Shown here: positions 1 to 13,470 of the stretch, one piece after another
How the letters are laid out: each line of letters starts with the position of its first letter
Position numbering within the stretch: the stretch's first letter is position 1
NCBI GenBank assembly: GCA_949317995.1
Contig: OX439046.1
Coordinates: 77,097,434 to 77,161,433, forward strand
Direction: 5' to 3'
From: Acholoe squamosa
Taxonomy: Eukaryota > Annelida > Polychaeta > Phyllodocida > Polynoidae
Length of the DNA stretch: 64,000 nucleotides
Translations under genes and position numbers: made by a program
Notes under the pieces: model-generated
What the model saw: only the letters and a program-made list of their open reading frames with translations
Databases searched by the model: none
Told to the model about the DNA's origin: nothing

Positions 1-420
1 GAATGAAAATGGGACAAATGAAACTCATGGTGCTTAAAGGGAGATGACAGGGGCAAATAGCAAGGTCGGGGCTTTAAAAAGGTGAGAGGAATGTTAGGTG
101 AATAATCACAGAAATGATAAATCATCAATTTTACAATATGGAGCGATGAACAGGTTTTAAGTTTGTTGTTACGATGCATCTAAATTCTCATTCAACATCT
201 ATAGTAGTCTCTCCCTGCTCATTCAGATTTGGTTATAGTGATGACTTTGATATACATAAACCGTCTTTGTTCGTGATAGCTCTCAATGGTACAAAAACGT
301 CCATAATAAATAGGGATTCAACTTTAGCGGTCAGTAAGTGTAGTGTTGGGAAGAAGCACAAGCCTCGTCCTCCACCTCAGGATTCAACTTAAGCATTATG
401 CCTCAAGTATTTATAAAGAC

Positions 421-1180
421 GTACATGATGCATCAATGCAGTCATCTTGGCAATGAAGACATGAAGCAGTAAAGGATTAACTCCTTATACATGCTTCGAC
501 TACAGGAATGCGCCGTAGACGCAGCGAACTCTGAAGCTGGGTGGCATTTAGTCTGACGTCTCTAGCTCCAAGCAGATGTTTAGTACTGTAATCTGTTAAT
601 AAGTATAGTCCTAACCAGAGATGCCATTCACTAGCCAACAAAAACCAGGAAAACTTGACTTTTGGACACATTTTCCCAGGAATTTAACATAATTTAATAC
701 AGGTATCTTGGAATGAAAACCAAGAATTCCTGGTAAACCAGGAAAAGTGGCATCACTGCCTAACACAACAAGACATCTGCTTGGAGAGCCAGGTATTGCC
801 TATGTTGGTTAACATGAGTCAAAAGGGTGGGAAAAAAGGTATCCAAAGGTTTCGAGATGGAATGTATATAATTTAACATTGTAGCAAACAGGCGACACCT
901 TAGGATGATGGCAGGTATGCCTTCAATATCTCTCTGATATCATCTTATATAAACCTAATTCTGGACTGTATTATAAAGCTCTATGATCTATACATTCCAG
1001 GCTACATGGACACCATAAAATCTTTATCAATATACACTGGGAACACCCTTTTTATTTGATGATGAATGTGAAGTTTTGCCCCAATTTTGTGGCGTCTCAA
1101 ATGTCTTAATCCATGGTGGCTCCTATAACTCTTCCGAGTTAATAAAGCAACATTCTACACTTATATGGCTAAAGATTATA
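421..1180. other. No recognisable feature
   Basis: AT-rich sequence. A 64-codon minus-strand open frame at 477-671 has no recognisable domain. Weak similarity to copy 2 only. Confidence 0.6.
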
Positions 1181-1798
1181 AGTGTAGGACATCTGGTGGA
1201 CTAATGCTGAAGTACAAGGCTAAAATAGGATTGGAGAGTGAGAAGCTCATGATGTCACAGAACATCACATCACCAAGTTTGTCGTGTTACAGTGTTTGCT
1301 ATGGCAACCACCTCCACAAGTCACTCAAAGATGTCAACTGGAGATCAAAGAGAAATGCCTGATCTAAAGATGACACATTGGGGATTCAACACAAGCTCAC
1401 AGACTGGGACTCATGATTGGCTTGGATTATCTTATGGATTGAATTAATCCAAGTCTAATACTTCAGTAAAGGGATTTTAGCCTGGATTTATGAATCAAAG
1501 CTGTTTGTCTTAAAGGCTTTATAAGCTTAAGTTTGATAAGTGCGACAGCTGAGCCTTATTATACACATTATCTGGGGTGTGGCTGGGTTATCCTACAGTT
1601 GATATCGTTGCTGAACGTGGTTTAAAGGGGACTGAGCAAGGGTCCTGTTGTGTCTGATATTGGTTATGACCTGCCACAATGGTCCCCCATTTGTACTATT
1701 TCAAAGTATTTGATGCATATGTCCCCTTATTTCAGACTCTCGCAAACACAACGCAGTATCAAAAGGTCAATATTGAGTGTGTTAACTGGAGCAGAGCT

Positions 1799-4700
1799 TA
1801 CGTCCACTTTGTACCTACTACTAAAACTGTTCTACATGTAATGTGTAGGCTTGAGCCTAGGTCCACTTTGCACATACAACTAACTGTTCTACATGTAATA
1901 TGTAGGCCTGACTTGAGCCTACATCCACTTTGCACCTACTACTAACTGTTCTACATGTGATGGGTAAGCCTAGCCTGAGCCTAGGTCCACTTTGCACCTA
2001 CTAATAACTGTTCTACATGTAATGTGTAGGCCTGAGCCTATGTTCATTTTGCACCTACTACTAACTGTTCTACATGTAATGTGAAGGCCTGAGCCTATGT
2101 TCATTTTGCACCTACTACTAACTGTTCTACATGTAATGTGTAGGACTGAGCCTATGTTCATTTTGCACCTACTACTAACTGTGCTACATGTAATGTGTAG
2201 GACTGAGCCTATGTTCATTTTGCACCTACTACTAACTGTTCTACATGTAATGTGAAGGACTGAGCCTATGTTCATTTTGCACCTACTACTAACTGTCCTA
2301 CATGTAATGTGTAGGACTGAGCCTATGTTCATTTTGCACCTACTACTAACTGTCCTACATGTAATGTGTAGGACTGTGCCTATGTTCATTTTGCACCTAC
2401 TACTAACTGTGCTACATGTAATGTGTAGGACTGAGCCTATGTTCATTTTGCAGCTACTATAACTGTTCTACATGTAATGTGTAGGCCTGTGCCTATGTCC
2501 ATTTTGCACCTACTACTAACTGTCCTACATGTAATGTGTAGGCCTGTGCCTATGTCCATTTGCACCTACTACTAACTGTCCTACATGTAAAGTGTAGGAC
2601 TGTGCCTATGTCCATTTTGCACCTACTACTAACTGTTCTACATGTAATGTGTAGGGCTGTGCCTATGTTCATTTTGCACCTACTACTAACTGTTCTACAT
2701 GTAATGTGTAGGACTGTGCCTATGTCCATTTTGCACCTACTACTAACTGTTCTACATGTAATGTGTAGGGCTGTGCCTATGTCCATTTTGCACCTACTAC
2801 TAACTGTGCTACATGTAATGTGTAGGGCTGTGCCTATGTTCATTTTGCACCTACTACTAACTGTGCTACATGTAATGTGTAGGACTGAGCCTATGTTCAT
2901 TTTGCACCTACTACTAACTGTTCTACATGTAATGTGTAGGGCTGTGCCTATGTTCATTTTGCACCTACTACTAACTGTTCTACATGTAATGTGTAGGACT
3001 GAGCCTATGTCCATTTTGCACCTACTACTAACTGTTCTACATGTAATGTGTAGGCCTGAGCCTATGTCCATTTTGCACCTACTACTAACTGCTCTATATG
3101 TAATGTGTAGGACTGTGCCTAGGTCCATTTTGCACCTACTATAACTGTTCTACATGTAATGTGTAGGACTGTGCCTATGTTCATTTGCAGCTACTACTTC
3201 TTTTTGCAGCTACTATAACTGTTCTACATGTAATGTGTAGGCCTCAGCCTATGTCCATTTTGCACCTACTACTAACTGTCCATTTTGCACCTACTATAAC
3301 TGTTCTACATGTAATGTGTAGGACTGTGCCTATGTTCATTTGCAGCTACTACTTCTTTTTGCAGCTACTATAACTGTTCTACATGTAATGTGTAGGCCTG
3401 TGCCTAGGTCCACTTTGCACCTACTATAACTGTTCTACGTGTAATGTGTAGGCCTGTGCCTAGGTCCATTTTGCAGCTACTATAACTGTTCTACATGTAA
3501 TGTGTAGGACTGAGCCTATGTTCATTTGCACCTACTACTAACTGTTCTACATGTAATGTGTAGGCCTGTGCCTATGTCCATTTTGCACCTACTACTAACT
3601 GTTCTACATGTCATGTGTAGGACTGAGCCTAGGTCCACTTTGCACCTACTACTAACTGTTCTACATGTAATGTGAAGGACTGTGCCTATGTTCATTTTGC
3701 AGCTACTACTAACTGTTCTACATGTAATGTGTAGGCCTGTGCCTATGTCCATTTTGCACCTACTACTAACTGTCCTACATGTAATGTGTAGGCCTGTGCC
3801 TATGTTCATTTTGCAGCTACTACTAACTGTGCTACATGTAATGTGAAGGACTGAGCCTATGTTCATTTTGCAGCTACTACTAACTGTTCTACATGTAATG
3901 TGTAGGGCTGTGCCTATGTTCATTTTGCACCTACAACTACCTGTTCTACATGTAATGTGAAGGGCTGTGCCTATGTTCATTTTGCACCTACTATAACTGT
4001 TCTACATGTAACGTGTAGGCCTGTGCCTAGGTCCATTTTGCAGCTACTATAACTGTTCTACATGTAATGTGTAGGACTGAGCCTAGGTCCATTTTGCAGC
4101 TACTACTAACTGTTCTACATGTAATGTGTAGGCCTGAGCCTATGTCCATTTTGCACCTACTATAACTGTTCTACATGTAATGTGTAGGACTGTGCCTATG
4201 TTCATTTTGCACCTACTACTAACTGCTCTATATGTAATGTGTAGGACTGTGCCTAGGTCCATTTTGCACCTACTATAACTGTTCTACATGTAATGTGTAG
4301 GACTGTGCCTATGTTCATTTGCAGCTACTACTTCTTTTTGCAGCTACTATAACTGTTCTACATGTAATGTGTAGGCCTGTGCCTAGGTCCACTTTGCACC
4401 TACTATAACTGTTCTACGTGAAATGTGTAGGCCTGTGCCTAGGTACATTTTGCAGCTACTATAACTGTTCTACATGTAATGTGTAGGACTGAGCCTATGT
4501 TCATTTTGCACCTACTACTAACTGTTCTACATGTAATGTGTAGGCCTGAGCCTATGTCCACTTTGCACCTACTACTAACTGTTCTACATGTAATGTGTAG
4601 GACTGTGCCTATGTTCATTTTGCAGCTACTATAACTGTTCTACATGTAAAGTGTAGGACTGTGTTTATGTCCATTTTGCACCTACTATAACTGTTCTACA

Positions 4701-4975
4701 TGTAATGTGTAGGACTGAGCCTAGGTCCACTTTGCACCTACTATAACTGTTCTACATGTAATGTGTAGGACTGAGCCTAGGTCCACTTTGCACCTACTAT
4801 AACTGTTCTACATGTAATGTGTAGGACTGAGCCTAGGTCCACTTTGCACCTACTATAACTGTTCTACATGTAATGTGTAGGCCTGTGCCTAGGTCCACTT
4901 TGCACCTACTTCTAACTGTTCTACTTGTAATGTGTAGGACTGAGCCTATGTCCACTTTGGATGTACCACTAACTG
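1799..4975. repeat. 57-bp minisatellite, about 56 units
   Basis: Unit is about 57 bp and contains TGTTCTACATGTAATGTGTA, then a variable GGCCTGAGCCTA/GGACTGTGCCTA segment, then TTTTGCACCTACTACTAAC. A 54-bp variant has CTACTATAAC. Because 57 is divisible by 3 and the unit lacks stops in some frames, open frames of 150-194 codons arise on both strands; these are array artefacts. Three units carry a CAGCTACTACTTCTTTTTGC variant (near 3190, 3350 and 4325), showing that blocks of several units were copied together. Confidence 0.98.
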
Positions 4976-5130
4976 ATACAGTGTTAGTATGTGTATGTCG
5001 GTGGGATGGGTTAAAGTAACATTCGGATAACATTGGCATTGTGAGGGTTAACCTGGGTCCATTACACACAAGTTTTTGCGTTCGACCTGAGACAATGTCC
5101 ACTGTCTGTGCTACTCACTGTACTTTGTTT

Positions 5131-5200
5131 TCTGTAGTTTCAGACCGAGCTGGAGCTGAGGGAAGGAGGACGGAGTGGCTTGCTTTGGTCAGTGCCTCCG
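5131..5200 (+). other. Weak exon-like segment
   Basis: A pyrimidine-rich acceptor-like stretch (TTTGTTTTCTGTAG) is followed by a short CpG-containing open stretch that meets a GT. Two of the three frames are open. No homology is recognised and chance is a good explanation. The segment lies in the part of copy 1 that copy 2 lacks. Confidence 0.12.
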
Positions 5201-5685
5201 TCCACTGCCATCGGTATAATATAGCAATAAAGGTTAAGTTTAGGCCATTAGCCTATGTTGTTATTAACATTTATGTTCTATGTCATTGTCTATGTCCTAT
5301 GTCATTGCTGCATGAGTTAGACAACAAATAGACATGTATGCACTATTGGCCCTTAAAGGGTTTAGCTGTTCCTTAAGGGGTTATGTTGAGCGAGCTGGAA
5401 CTAATCCTACTCGCACCTTTTTTTGTTTGTGCTATACCATAATGACAGCTATGGTAAACACTCCCAGTCATGTTACATACCTCTTCATGGGCCAAACTTG
5501 TTAGACTACATGAAACACACACTCAGCATTTCACTATATTCTAATGTGCCCGTGATAGCCAAACTGCACACCATATACAGATGTAGTTACTGCCCATGCA
5601 AGTGTGTAATTTTCCTTTATGTTCTATCGTTGCAGAATCGGGGTCCAGTTACCACACATATATTTACCCGAGGCATTGACATAAT

Positions 5686-5925
5686 TAGGCCTAAAAAAGA
5701 AATTGCTGTGTTCAGGTAACGCTACCTACCCTAATTTGTTGGGGAATTTCAGGGCACTTATAGAGACATGTAAGTTTTTTCACAATCTCGCATATGAATT
5801 TCACGTCACGTAGGCACGAAAATTTACAGCCGGCCTTAAAAAAATTCTCAAAAAAAATCCCTACCTACCTACCCTAATTTTTTTCGACCCTGTTACCTGA
5901 ACACAACAATTTTTTTAAGGCCTTA
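5686..5925. mobile_element. 240-bp TIR element (family H)
   Basis: Ends are imperfect inverted repeats of about 35 bp, 5686-5720 and 5892-5925. The left begins TAGGCCTAAAAAAG and ends GTGTTCAGGTAAC; the right mirrors it. The interior has two CTACCTACCCTAATTT-like motifs. No coding capacity, so a non-autonomous (MITE-like) element is inferred. Similar ACCTACCAACCCTAA motifs occur near 28880 and, in reverse, near 33515. A 25-codon open stretch with acceptor-like and donor-like edges (5640-5716) overlaps the left TIR and is probably fortuitous. Confidence 0.7.
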
Positions 5926-6360
5926 TGACAAGGTGTCCCAGGTACATTCTGATTCTCATTATAGAACTTTCAGCAAATACAAAAACCGCATACAAGAGAC
6001 AGGATTAATGTGTAACGTGGCCCCGTGCAGTAAGACGAATCCACCATAGTCTTTATGTACATAGATGTGGTGTATGGTAAGTGACACTGGTCACACCTCT
6101 TATACTGCTTCATCCATCCCGCATCTCACATCACCTCAGCTCTTTCCGCCCTGTTTCTGATGTCAATTATTCATGTAGTCAGACATAGACCGTATGGACA
6201 ATGTCAATACTGCTATGTACTTAGACATAGACCTGGGATAGCATACACACATGTAGACCTGGGGTTATGTTTCTGTGACTCGTGAATTCCTCAAGTCATT
6301 ACAAAAGTCTCTTTTTGCACCTGTATTTGATCCTTATCTCAGATTTATTTAAATATGGAA

Positions 6361-9345
6361 ACATCCAAACATGAATCAGGAGTTGTCATACCATGGACCG
6401 GGTCACCTAGAATCCTGGTCACCTAGCAACCAATTTCTAACTGGTGGTGGTCTCTGCAGTTCTAAATGTGATTCTGTAATCTATTGCTTGTATAAATAAA
6501 TCCAAAAAGAGCTCTTTAGATGCATCGCAATAGACATATTACTAACACTTCATTCAAAATTGCCAATATTTTCTTATAAGCCATTACTAGTAGCCTACAG
6601 TACTTCTTTACCATACAGTTTTTACATTAACTAAAAATAAATGACATATCTGTGAAGCAATTATTATCACCTAGAATGAGAACAAAACCCAAGATCCATC
6701 ATGTTCAGGAATCCTGTCAAAGTGTTTCAACACATTTTCTAACTGTTGGAAGATTCCTGCACCCTTCCAATTGCTGTGACCTCAGAGTTGATGGAATATT
6801 TCCATTAAAAATTTTAGCTAATCACACCCTGAAATAAGCAGAATTCCCCTGCAATACACAAGTTTCGAGTTCGCCGTGAACATCCCTAAAGCCGGGGATA
6901 TCAACGGTTGGTGGCGCTGTAAATGACAGGAAGGAGGGGTTAGAAGATAGCCACAGGGAGTTGGGGGTGAGGTGACCGGGAGGCAGGCCAGGGGCAGCGG
7001 CAGGAGGAAGGTACACTGTCTCACCTAACTAGGTCACTGTGTGTATCATTAAAGTCCTTCCAGCTATTATATCCAACCAGATATGACTTACCCATTCAAG
7101 GAACAGAACCATACATGCATGGTGTATACCTGTTTGGATTCCCTATCAGATATTTGCATTAATGCCTTCAGCAGGAGGGTTTTAATCTCAGAGCTAGTAA
7201 ATTTCCTATATGGAAAATCTACTCCAACCCCTCTTTCCTGTGTACTCACAGGCTGGGAATCGGCAAAGTGAGCGCAGGAAACCTAACTCGGAATTCATGT
7301 ATTCATCCAATGTTTTGACACATTTCACTTTTTTGCTTGCTCTGAGTGGGAATGATTGTTTATGGGGAAGGTGACAAAAGTTACGAACACATGAAAAGAT
7401 AAATCTGTTTATTATAATCTGACTGAATTGAGATGAAGAATCTTTGGTTTTCTGATGACTGCCCGAACCAGTCACAAAAGTGTGCCATTTTGAAGAAATT
7501 CCAGGCCATTCTTGATCCTTATAACACTGTGAGTGCCCAATTGTAGGAAACGCAACAATGTTTTAAGATAGTCAGATTTTCTATGGCACCCTCCACGAAA
7601 TTGACAAAAAGCTGTCTCTATATGGACCTTTGCCTTTTTTTCTCTCTTTAATCTATCATAGAAAGTCCCCTCATAAGCTGGGGTAGATTTTGTCAAAAAG
7701 TTAGAAGCCAATTTTGATCAAGTAAGTAAGTTCGGCCAATGATCGGGGTTTTACAGTAGACCTTGAATAAGCACATGTTCAGAATAAGGACGTCTAAAAT
7801 CCATAAACACTTGGATACTTACAGTGGGCCTGGGGCTAGGTAGAACTATGTATGATCGAGAAATAACTCACCTAGAAAAAGAGCACGAAAAAATACAATT
7901 GTTAATAAAATTCAGGTGGTTAGCTAAAGCTCCTGACATAGGCATACAGATAACAACAATAAACATGCTCTGCAAGGTCATATTCTCCTTAATACTCAGA
8001 TCTTTTTTTATTCACACAGATTCTCGTATTGTAATCAATCTCCATTCTGTGTGTAAATAAAGACGTAATGTATTCAGCACAGAATGGGGGCAGTGGGATG
8101 TGTCTTGGTTTTGTAACTGATTACAATGTCTTGCAACAATTCACAATGACTCTGGGATGAGTCATGTCGACTCAGAGAAGACAATATGTATAAAGAATTG
8201 GCTAAAAATACATTATTTCTTTCGAAAATGGAGAAATGATCTAGGGTAACGCCTGTTTTGCTAGGTAAGGCGGCAGTACCTGAAACAAATGATTCATTAT
8301 TTTTGACTCATTTTTCTCTACCATGCAGCAATTATCTATGGATTAAAACTTTCATTACGCAGTTGATTCATGACGCAGTTAAAACACCTTTTATGACATC
8401 ATGGTCCAAACTGCAATGAAACTTTGCAAGTACTTTTGAGTATTTGAATAGAACACATTGAGGTGGGATTGAGACGACTATACTGCAGAATTAGCTGCTA
8501 CAATGGACACAATCCTCTCAATACCTGACAATCCTGATCCATGTTGTCTGTTACTTACTGAACCCTTGTATAGCCGCAGATTGTCTTCATGCAAGATGCA
8601 CAATGCGTCATCACTATGATACCTTACTGCATCTGTGGTGAGCGACAGTCTCGGCATCATCAATGCATCATGCTGACAGCCTATGACTGTATAAGGTCAC
8701 TACATTGTTACAATGCTGGCTGACGTAGCATTTGATGGTGATAAGATGAACCTGACACCCGTGCCACTCTGTTGGTTTTGCCCTTACAGGGTTAGTGTGA
8801 GGTGTTGATGGCACTTAGTGTGGTCTGATAATGCTCACAGCAAATACACACCACTACCTACATCTCAGGGACATCTGGTGGTTTAAAGATGGCATGACGT
8901 CCTAATGTTGCACACCAACATAGTGGTCCACATAGTTCTATCGGTAAACCTGGTTCAGTGTTGTGCAAGTAGCAGATTGAGATACTTGAATTTGGCAATA
9001 CATATCAGTACTGTACACCTGCACCGATATGAGACTGGTACAAACAGATTGAGGTTCTAAAGAAATCTCGCAGAGGAAATAAAAGGGACACTAGTAAAGT
9101 TCTTGATGGTTAGTGCAAAGGAAAGAAGCCTAAAACTCCTGTATTCATTTCATGTAGTTTTGGTCAGGTTCAGAAATTCATTTAATTTAACCTAAAAAAA
9201 AAATAATCATACCATATCATACCTTTTGATCCTTTTGTTTGCTTAAACAGATATCAGGATTTCTTTTTTACAATATTCCTTCAATTTTGGAAAGGAATGA
9301 TACACCTATATAAACCAGATAAATCAATGCTGATATATCAATTTG
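6361..9345. other. Unique AT-rich sequence, no supported gene
   Basis: No tandem array or TIR pair was seen. Two minus-strand open frames (7206-7475 and 7472-7711, 80-90 codons) have no recognised domains. A short family-A-like motif (GCATCATCAATGCATCATGC) lies near 8651-8670. Confidence 0.5.
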
Positions 9346-9349
9346 GTAG

Positions 9350-9577
9350 GATATAATTGAAAATCCTACCACAAGCTTTATCAGCTCTGCTCAGCAGCAG
9401 CTGTTGCTCAATGTATCAGACACCAGCACCACCCCCTACCAGCACAGCGTAATCTCCGCTTGTTCCCTTACTTTACAGCCCTCTAATCTTACACCCAATG
9501 GGCACCAGCGTAAGCTGAACAGGAAATGGGCGTCCCATGTGGCATTGTACATTGCTATTTACCCACAATGCACCTGA
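9350..9577 (+). other. Open frame without ATG, weak exon candidate
   Basis: The frame following a TAG at 9347-9349 stays open for 75 codons to a TGA at 9575-9577. A good acceptor (CGCTTGTTCCCTTACTTTACAG) lies inside it. The product is polar with a Gln/Ser/Thr-rich start and a basic HQRKLNRKW stretch. No homologue is recognised. Open frames of this length are common by chance in 64 kb, so this is only a pointer for a transcript check. Confidence 0.15.
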
Positions 9578-11045
9578 GTGTTGTCCACAATCCCCTATTA
9601 TCACCCACCAGGGGCAACCAATCACAACCGACTTATGGCCGCAACAACGGAAGTCGTCTGCTCCTACTTTGGATGTTTTTCGTGAATCTTAAGGGTCTAT
9701 TTTTGTCCATACAAACTTTCAGCTTCTTCTAAAATCTACAAATGCCAGGTTCAGCAAAGCTTTTCAATCGTAAATCTTGCAAGGGTTTGTTTTCTTGAAT
9801 GTCTGGAATATTTGAGATTGTGCTGTTTTTATTGAAAATTAGGTCCTTTTCCATTCTACTTGAGGAATGATGGTGGAGAGGTTTAAAGGTTTACAGTGAA
9901 ATGACCAAAAAGGGTGTACTTTGCAATTCTGCTATTGACACACCAATAAAGGGAGTCAATGGGGATTCAGACCCCATCCTGGTCTATTTCGCACCACACG
10001 CCCTAACGGCAGTGTCAGGATTTACGTTGTCACAGACACGGCATCTCTGTTACATGGCTGCCATTCTGTTCTGAAGTGCCTTCTTTTAAGTCCTGATTTA
10101 GGGGGATGACGTTGAGTGACAGAGCTGAGCAAATATTTAGAAAAGTGCAATGTCTCCAGTTGGCCTTATATAAACTTTTTCATGTGCTTCTATTTCTTGT
10201 TTTTTCCATCATTTTTTCTGCTTTCCTCAGTCTGGTTTCTCTGACATTTGAATAGCTTATCATAGTGGCCTTTACTAACAACATGGCTTCAAATAAGCAC
10301 CAATTGTAAACGAGGATACACAAATTTGAGGAATTTAGGATCTTTTTTAATGAAATTTAAGGAACGTAGTTACCATAGAACCAATGAAACATTAAGTTAT
10401 TTTACTGGTTTCTATAGGGCTAATTATCCATAGCCGGAGGCAAGTCTACTAACAGCATACAATCCCCCTTACTATGAATATAGCTATTCTCGGGAGCAGA
10501 ACCCTGGTCGCTAGGGACCTGGCAAAAGGTCAAATTATATAGGCAATGTACTAGAGAAAATAGCATTTTTGTTGTTTTCTTTTCAAATATTGGGATTAGA
10601 AAATAATCCATCAAGTATGTGATGCATTTTTTGAATATCTTTCCGATTTTGGAATACATTTTGCTGTACAATGCCTAGATCTTTTCTGATAAGGATTTTA
10701 ACACATTTTATCCCTTCATGATGATTCTTATCAGGGAGATACTAGGGAGAGGCTAACAAACCAATGCTCTGAAGTGACCTCTGTAAGCTGATTAAATCTC
10801 ACTTACTTAAAAACTATACACATGTTGGAATTCTATCTGTAGGTCCTATTCTACATGACTTGTTACAAAATATAATTAACTTATCAATGAGATAAAGAGA
10901 AAGTATAGGGGCATATCATATAATCATTTCACATTGCCCTTTGTAATACATTTTAATATTTTGAGGAGATTCTACCCATGGTGAACCTAACCATGTGTTG
11001 GCAATGTTTGCCCGCAGTTAACAGCTCTGTGACGTCACACCCTAT
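9578..11045. other. No recognisable feature
   Basis: AT-rich, no repeat structure found. A palindromic CRE-like site TGTGACGTCACA lies at 11028-11039. Confidence 0.5.
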
Positions 11046-11049
11046 TATA

Positions 11050-11456
11050 CACATGTAGTACGTCTCAGGTGTGTCTAGGACGTGTGTACTGCCTGGTCAC
11101 TTCTGAACACTCCCAATAACCCTTTAAGGGTGGCTGATGCATTAATGCACCATGCCTATTGGTTGTCATGATGCATAAATGTAGCCCTGACATCATGCCG
11201 ACCCTATGGGTTGATACACAGACTACAAGAGGTTCGTCATGATGCTTCAATGAAGTGCTGGCAAGACTGCTCACCAGCACTTCATTAGTGCATCATGATG
11301 AGCAATAGGCAAAACACATTAATACATCAGCGGCCGTTAGAGGGTTAAGAGTGATTAAGGGTGAGGACAGCTTTCTCGGCTAATATACTTATAGTAGGTC
11401 TCAGGTGCGTGGAGGCTGTGTGTACTGCCTGGTCATGGCTGAGCACTCCCAATATG
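11050..11456. repeat. Direct repeat flanking a family-A element
   Basis: About 65 bp (GTGTGTACTGCCTGGTCA core, ending in CACTCCCAATA) occur at about 11050-11116 and again at about 11391-11456. The family-A element 11117-11348 lies between them. The flank was probably duplicated around or after the insertion; the copies now differ at several positions. Confidence 0.7.
11117..11348. mobile_element. Family-A MITE, near-complete copy A1
   Basis: Left end TAACCCTTTAAGGG followed by GGCTGATGCATTAATGC; right end ACATCAGCGGCCGTTAGAGG then GTTAA. The interior contains an inverted GAAGTGCTGG/CCAGCACTTC hairpin. TTAA-like termini with a CCCTTT start resemble piggyBac-type ends, which is known for that superfamily; the assignment here is inference. 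No coding capacity. Confidence 0.75.
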
Positions 11457-12445
11457 CTATCAAGTTGAAGTATATGCTTGTGGAGGACGAAGCTGTCCCT
11501 GTGGAGACAGTGAGGTCACTGAGTACGATTTGGACAAAATTCTAGCGTGGACTGTTAGATGTGAATGAATTATGTTCAAATGAAAATAATTCAATAACTG
11601 CAGCATTGAAATCAAAAATAATTTTAGTATTCAATTGTGCTGGCATTGTATGAAAATGGGGGGTTGGACCTGGTTGAAATCAAAGCCTACCAAGGCATTT
11701 CCTACATACAGTAAGGTAAAAGACATGACTATCCCAGTGAAGGGAGCGACAGAACTAGGGGAAGCAGTTTGCAGGGTTCAGAAGTGAACATCAAATTGAT
11801 GTGATAATTGGGCACCCTATGGAGATTAAGAGAATGGAGATTTAGTAGCCTCTTATTTCTTTCATAGATATTTAGAATTTACAATATATTTATTCAGAAG
11901 GATGTTCACCACTACATAAGAAAGTTAAAGGTAGGTCGCTTTTATGCTTGCTCAGCACATGTGTGTTTTCTCTGCGCTACTCTGACCATGAGGGCAAGAA
12001 AACACATTTGAAACACCCTGGGTGTGCACTGTGGACCTTGGCGCCATGAGAAGTACCTGAGCATTTGAGGTGAGACACCTGTTTCTTATAACTCGGCTTT
12101 CTAAGTTAATGACGGTCTGAAACACTCCACAATAGATGAAATTATTCAAGTAGTGAGATAGTCAAATGTAGTGGGGTAGTCTAATTGTTGTGGGGTGCTG
12201 TAAACCATGCCAAGGTCATGTCAGGGTGAACAAGCACGGAGGGGAAAACATCCTTATATAGCATTTACGCTCATTGGCTTTGAGACAGGTGGGTGACGCA
12301 ATAGAGGGGGAGAAAGGGGGAGGGGGTGGGGGGTATAAGACAATGAGAATTGGCAGTCACAACACCTGAGACATGACCTTCTAAGGTCATTAACATCCTC
12401 TCTATCCATGCAGTGACAACTTAAATCTCCTGTCAACTCTTACAA
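11457..12445. other. No recognisable feature
   Basis: Mixed composition and a short G-rich run near 12305-12335. No gene or repeat is supported. Confidence 0.5.
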
Positions 12446-12553
12446 CATCACTCTCCATGCACAACTTCCCTCTCCTCTTCACAATGCTGGGAGAGTGTAC
12501 ATCACCCTCCATGCACAACCTCCCTCTCCACTTCACCATGCTGGGAGAGTGTA
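12446..12553. repeat. Two-copy tandem repeat, 54 bp
   Basis: The segment beginning CATCACTCTCCATGCACAAC and ending GCTGGGAGAGTGTAC is repeated once with a few substitutions. Confidence 0.85.
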
Positions 12554-13146
12554 CTTATGACTGCCACTCTACGTCATTAACTCCAATATGACTTCATCTT
12601 CATGTCATCAACGTCATTTACAAATCATTTTGACATCACTTACTACAACATGAACAATAGAACTGCATCTACTTGTGATGCCAGGCTTCAGTAATTTGAT
12701 TGCCAGGATTTCCTTCAGTGTGAGGCCATTGACATCACTAATGGCTGATTTGGACCCTCGAGGGTCAAGTGGCGGCCATTTTGTTCTACAAAACTATGTT
12801 TCCTAAGGACAGTGAAATGCTGTAAATGGCTTGTTGCTACATGCATCTCACAGCTTCTTTGATGGTTTTCATTTATGAATCATTAAAATAGTGAGTAACT
12901 ATAGTCATTAAATAGACAATAGCGGCTACATTCCCAGTGATAAAACACACTTTTATATTCACAGTGGAATTGAGATTTCTTCTAATGATTTTGTTTATGT
13001 CTCTATTCAAATGTTGATTGCTTTTATCTCACTTATACTGAGAGTAATAACACTTCATTTTACACAGATTGATAATATAGTTACTTAAGATCTAAATGGA
13101 GTCAGAATTGTAGCTAAACCTTTAGAGACTGCTACTGCATTAATGC

Positions 13147-13440
13147 ATAAATAGATAGAACTAAACGACCGTGGTGTACGAGGTGGCCGATCCACCACGA
13201 GGGGTGGATCGGCCACCGAGGACATCAGGGGAGTTTAGTTCTATATTTATTTTATGTTTTTAGAGTCTTTAATTAACTGAAAATTAGCAAAATCCGTTAC
13301 CGTAGTTCACCGCACGAGCGCCCATCGCCATTTTGAATGTTTACATGCACCCAGAACGAGGCTGCAGTGGTGGATCGGCCGCTGTGGTGGATCGGCACAC
13401 GTTACGCCACTGGGGGTGTGTGGATCGGCCCTGCAATGCT
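13147..13440. mobile_element. Foldback element with GTGGATCGGCC motifs
   Basis: 13155-13237 folds back: TAGAACTAAAC pairs with GTTTAGTTCTA, and GAGGTGGCCGATCCACC pairs with GGTGGATCGGCCACCG. Three more GTGGATCGGCC motifs follow at 13370-13430 in a CpG-rich stretch. The organisation (foldback beside an ATTAATGC motif, then a CpG-rich interior) parallels 40055-40520. The element type is inferred; boundaries are uncertain. Confidence 0.55.
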
Positions 13441-13470
13441 ATCTCTATGGGAAGAAGTTATTCACATAAA

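Larger units (their letters stand above)
1..6360. repeat. Segmental duplication, copy 1 (left edge outside window)
   Basis: Three blocks match 17007-19060 in the same order and orientation. Bases 1-420 match about 17007-17380, 1185-1735 match about 17815-18490, and 5990-6360 match about 18712-19060. Matching runs are long but show scattered substitutions and small indels, so the copies are old. Between the second and third blocks copy 1 carries the 57-bp minisatellite and about 1 kb with no counterpart in copy 2. Bases 421-1180 align poorly or not at all. The left border is not seen because the match is already running at base 1. Extents were judged by eye. Confidence 0.88.

Noticed and set aside
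1970..3144. Repeat-protein-like frames (MNIGSVLHITC and similar)
   Set aside because: 57-bp array read in stop-free frames on both strands; copy 2 of the duplication has no such frame.
8478..8663. Minus-strand 61-codon frame with protein-like composition
   Set aside because: Part overlaps a family-A-like GCATCATCAATGCATCATGC motif, with no splice or promoter support.
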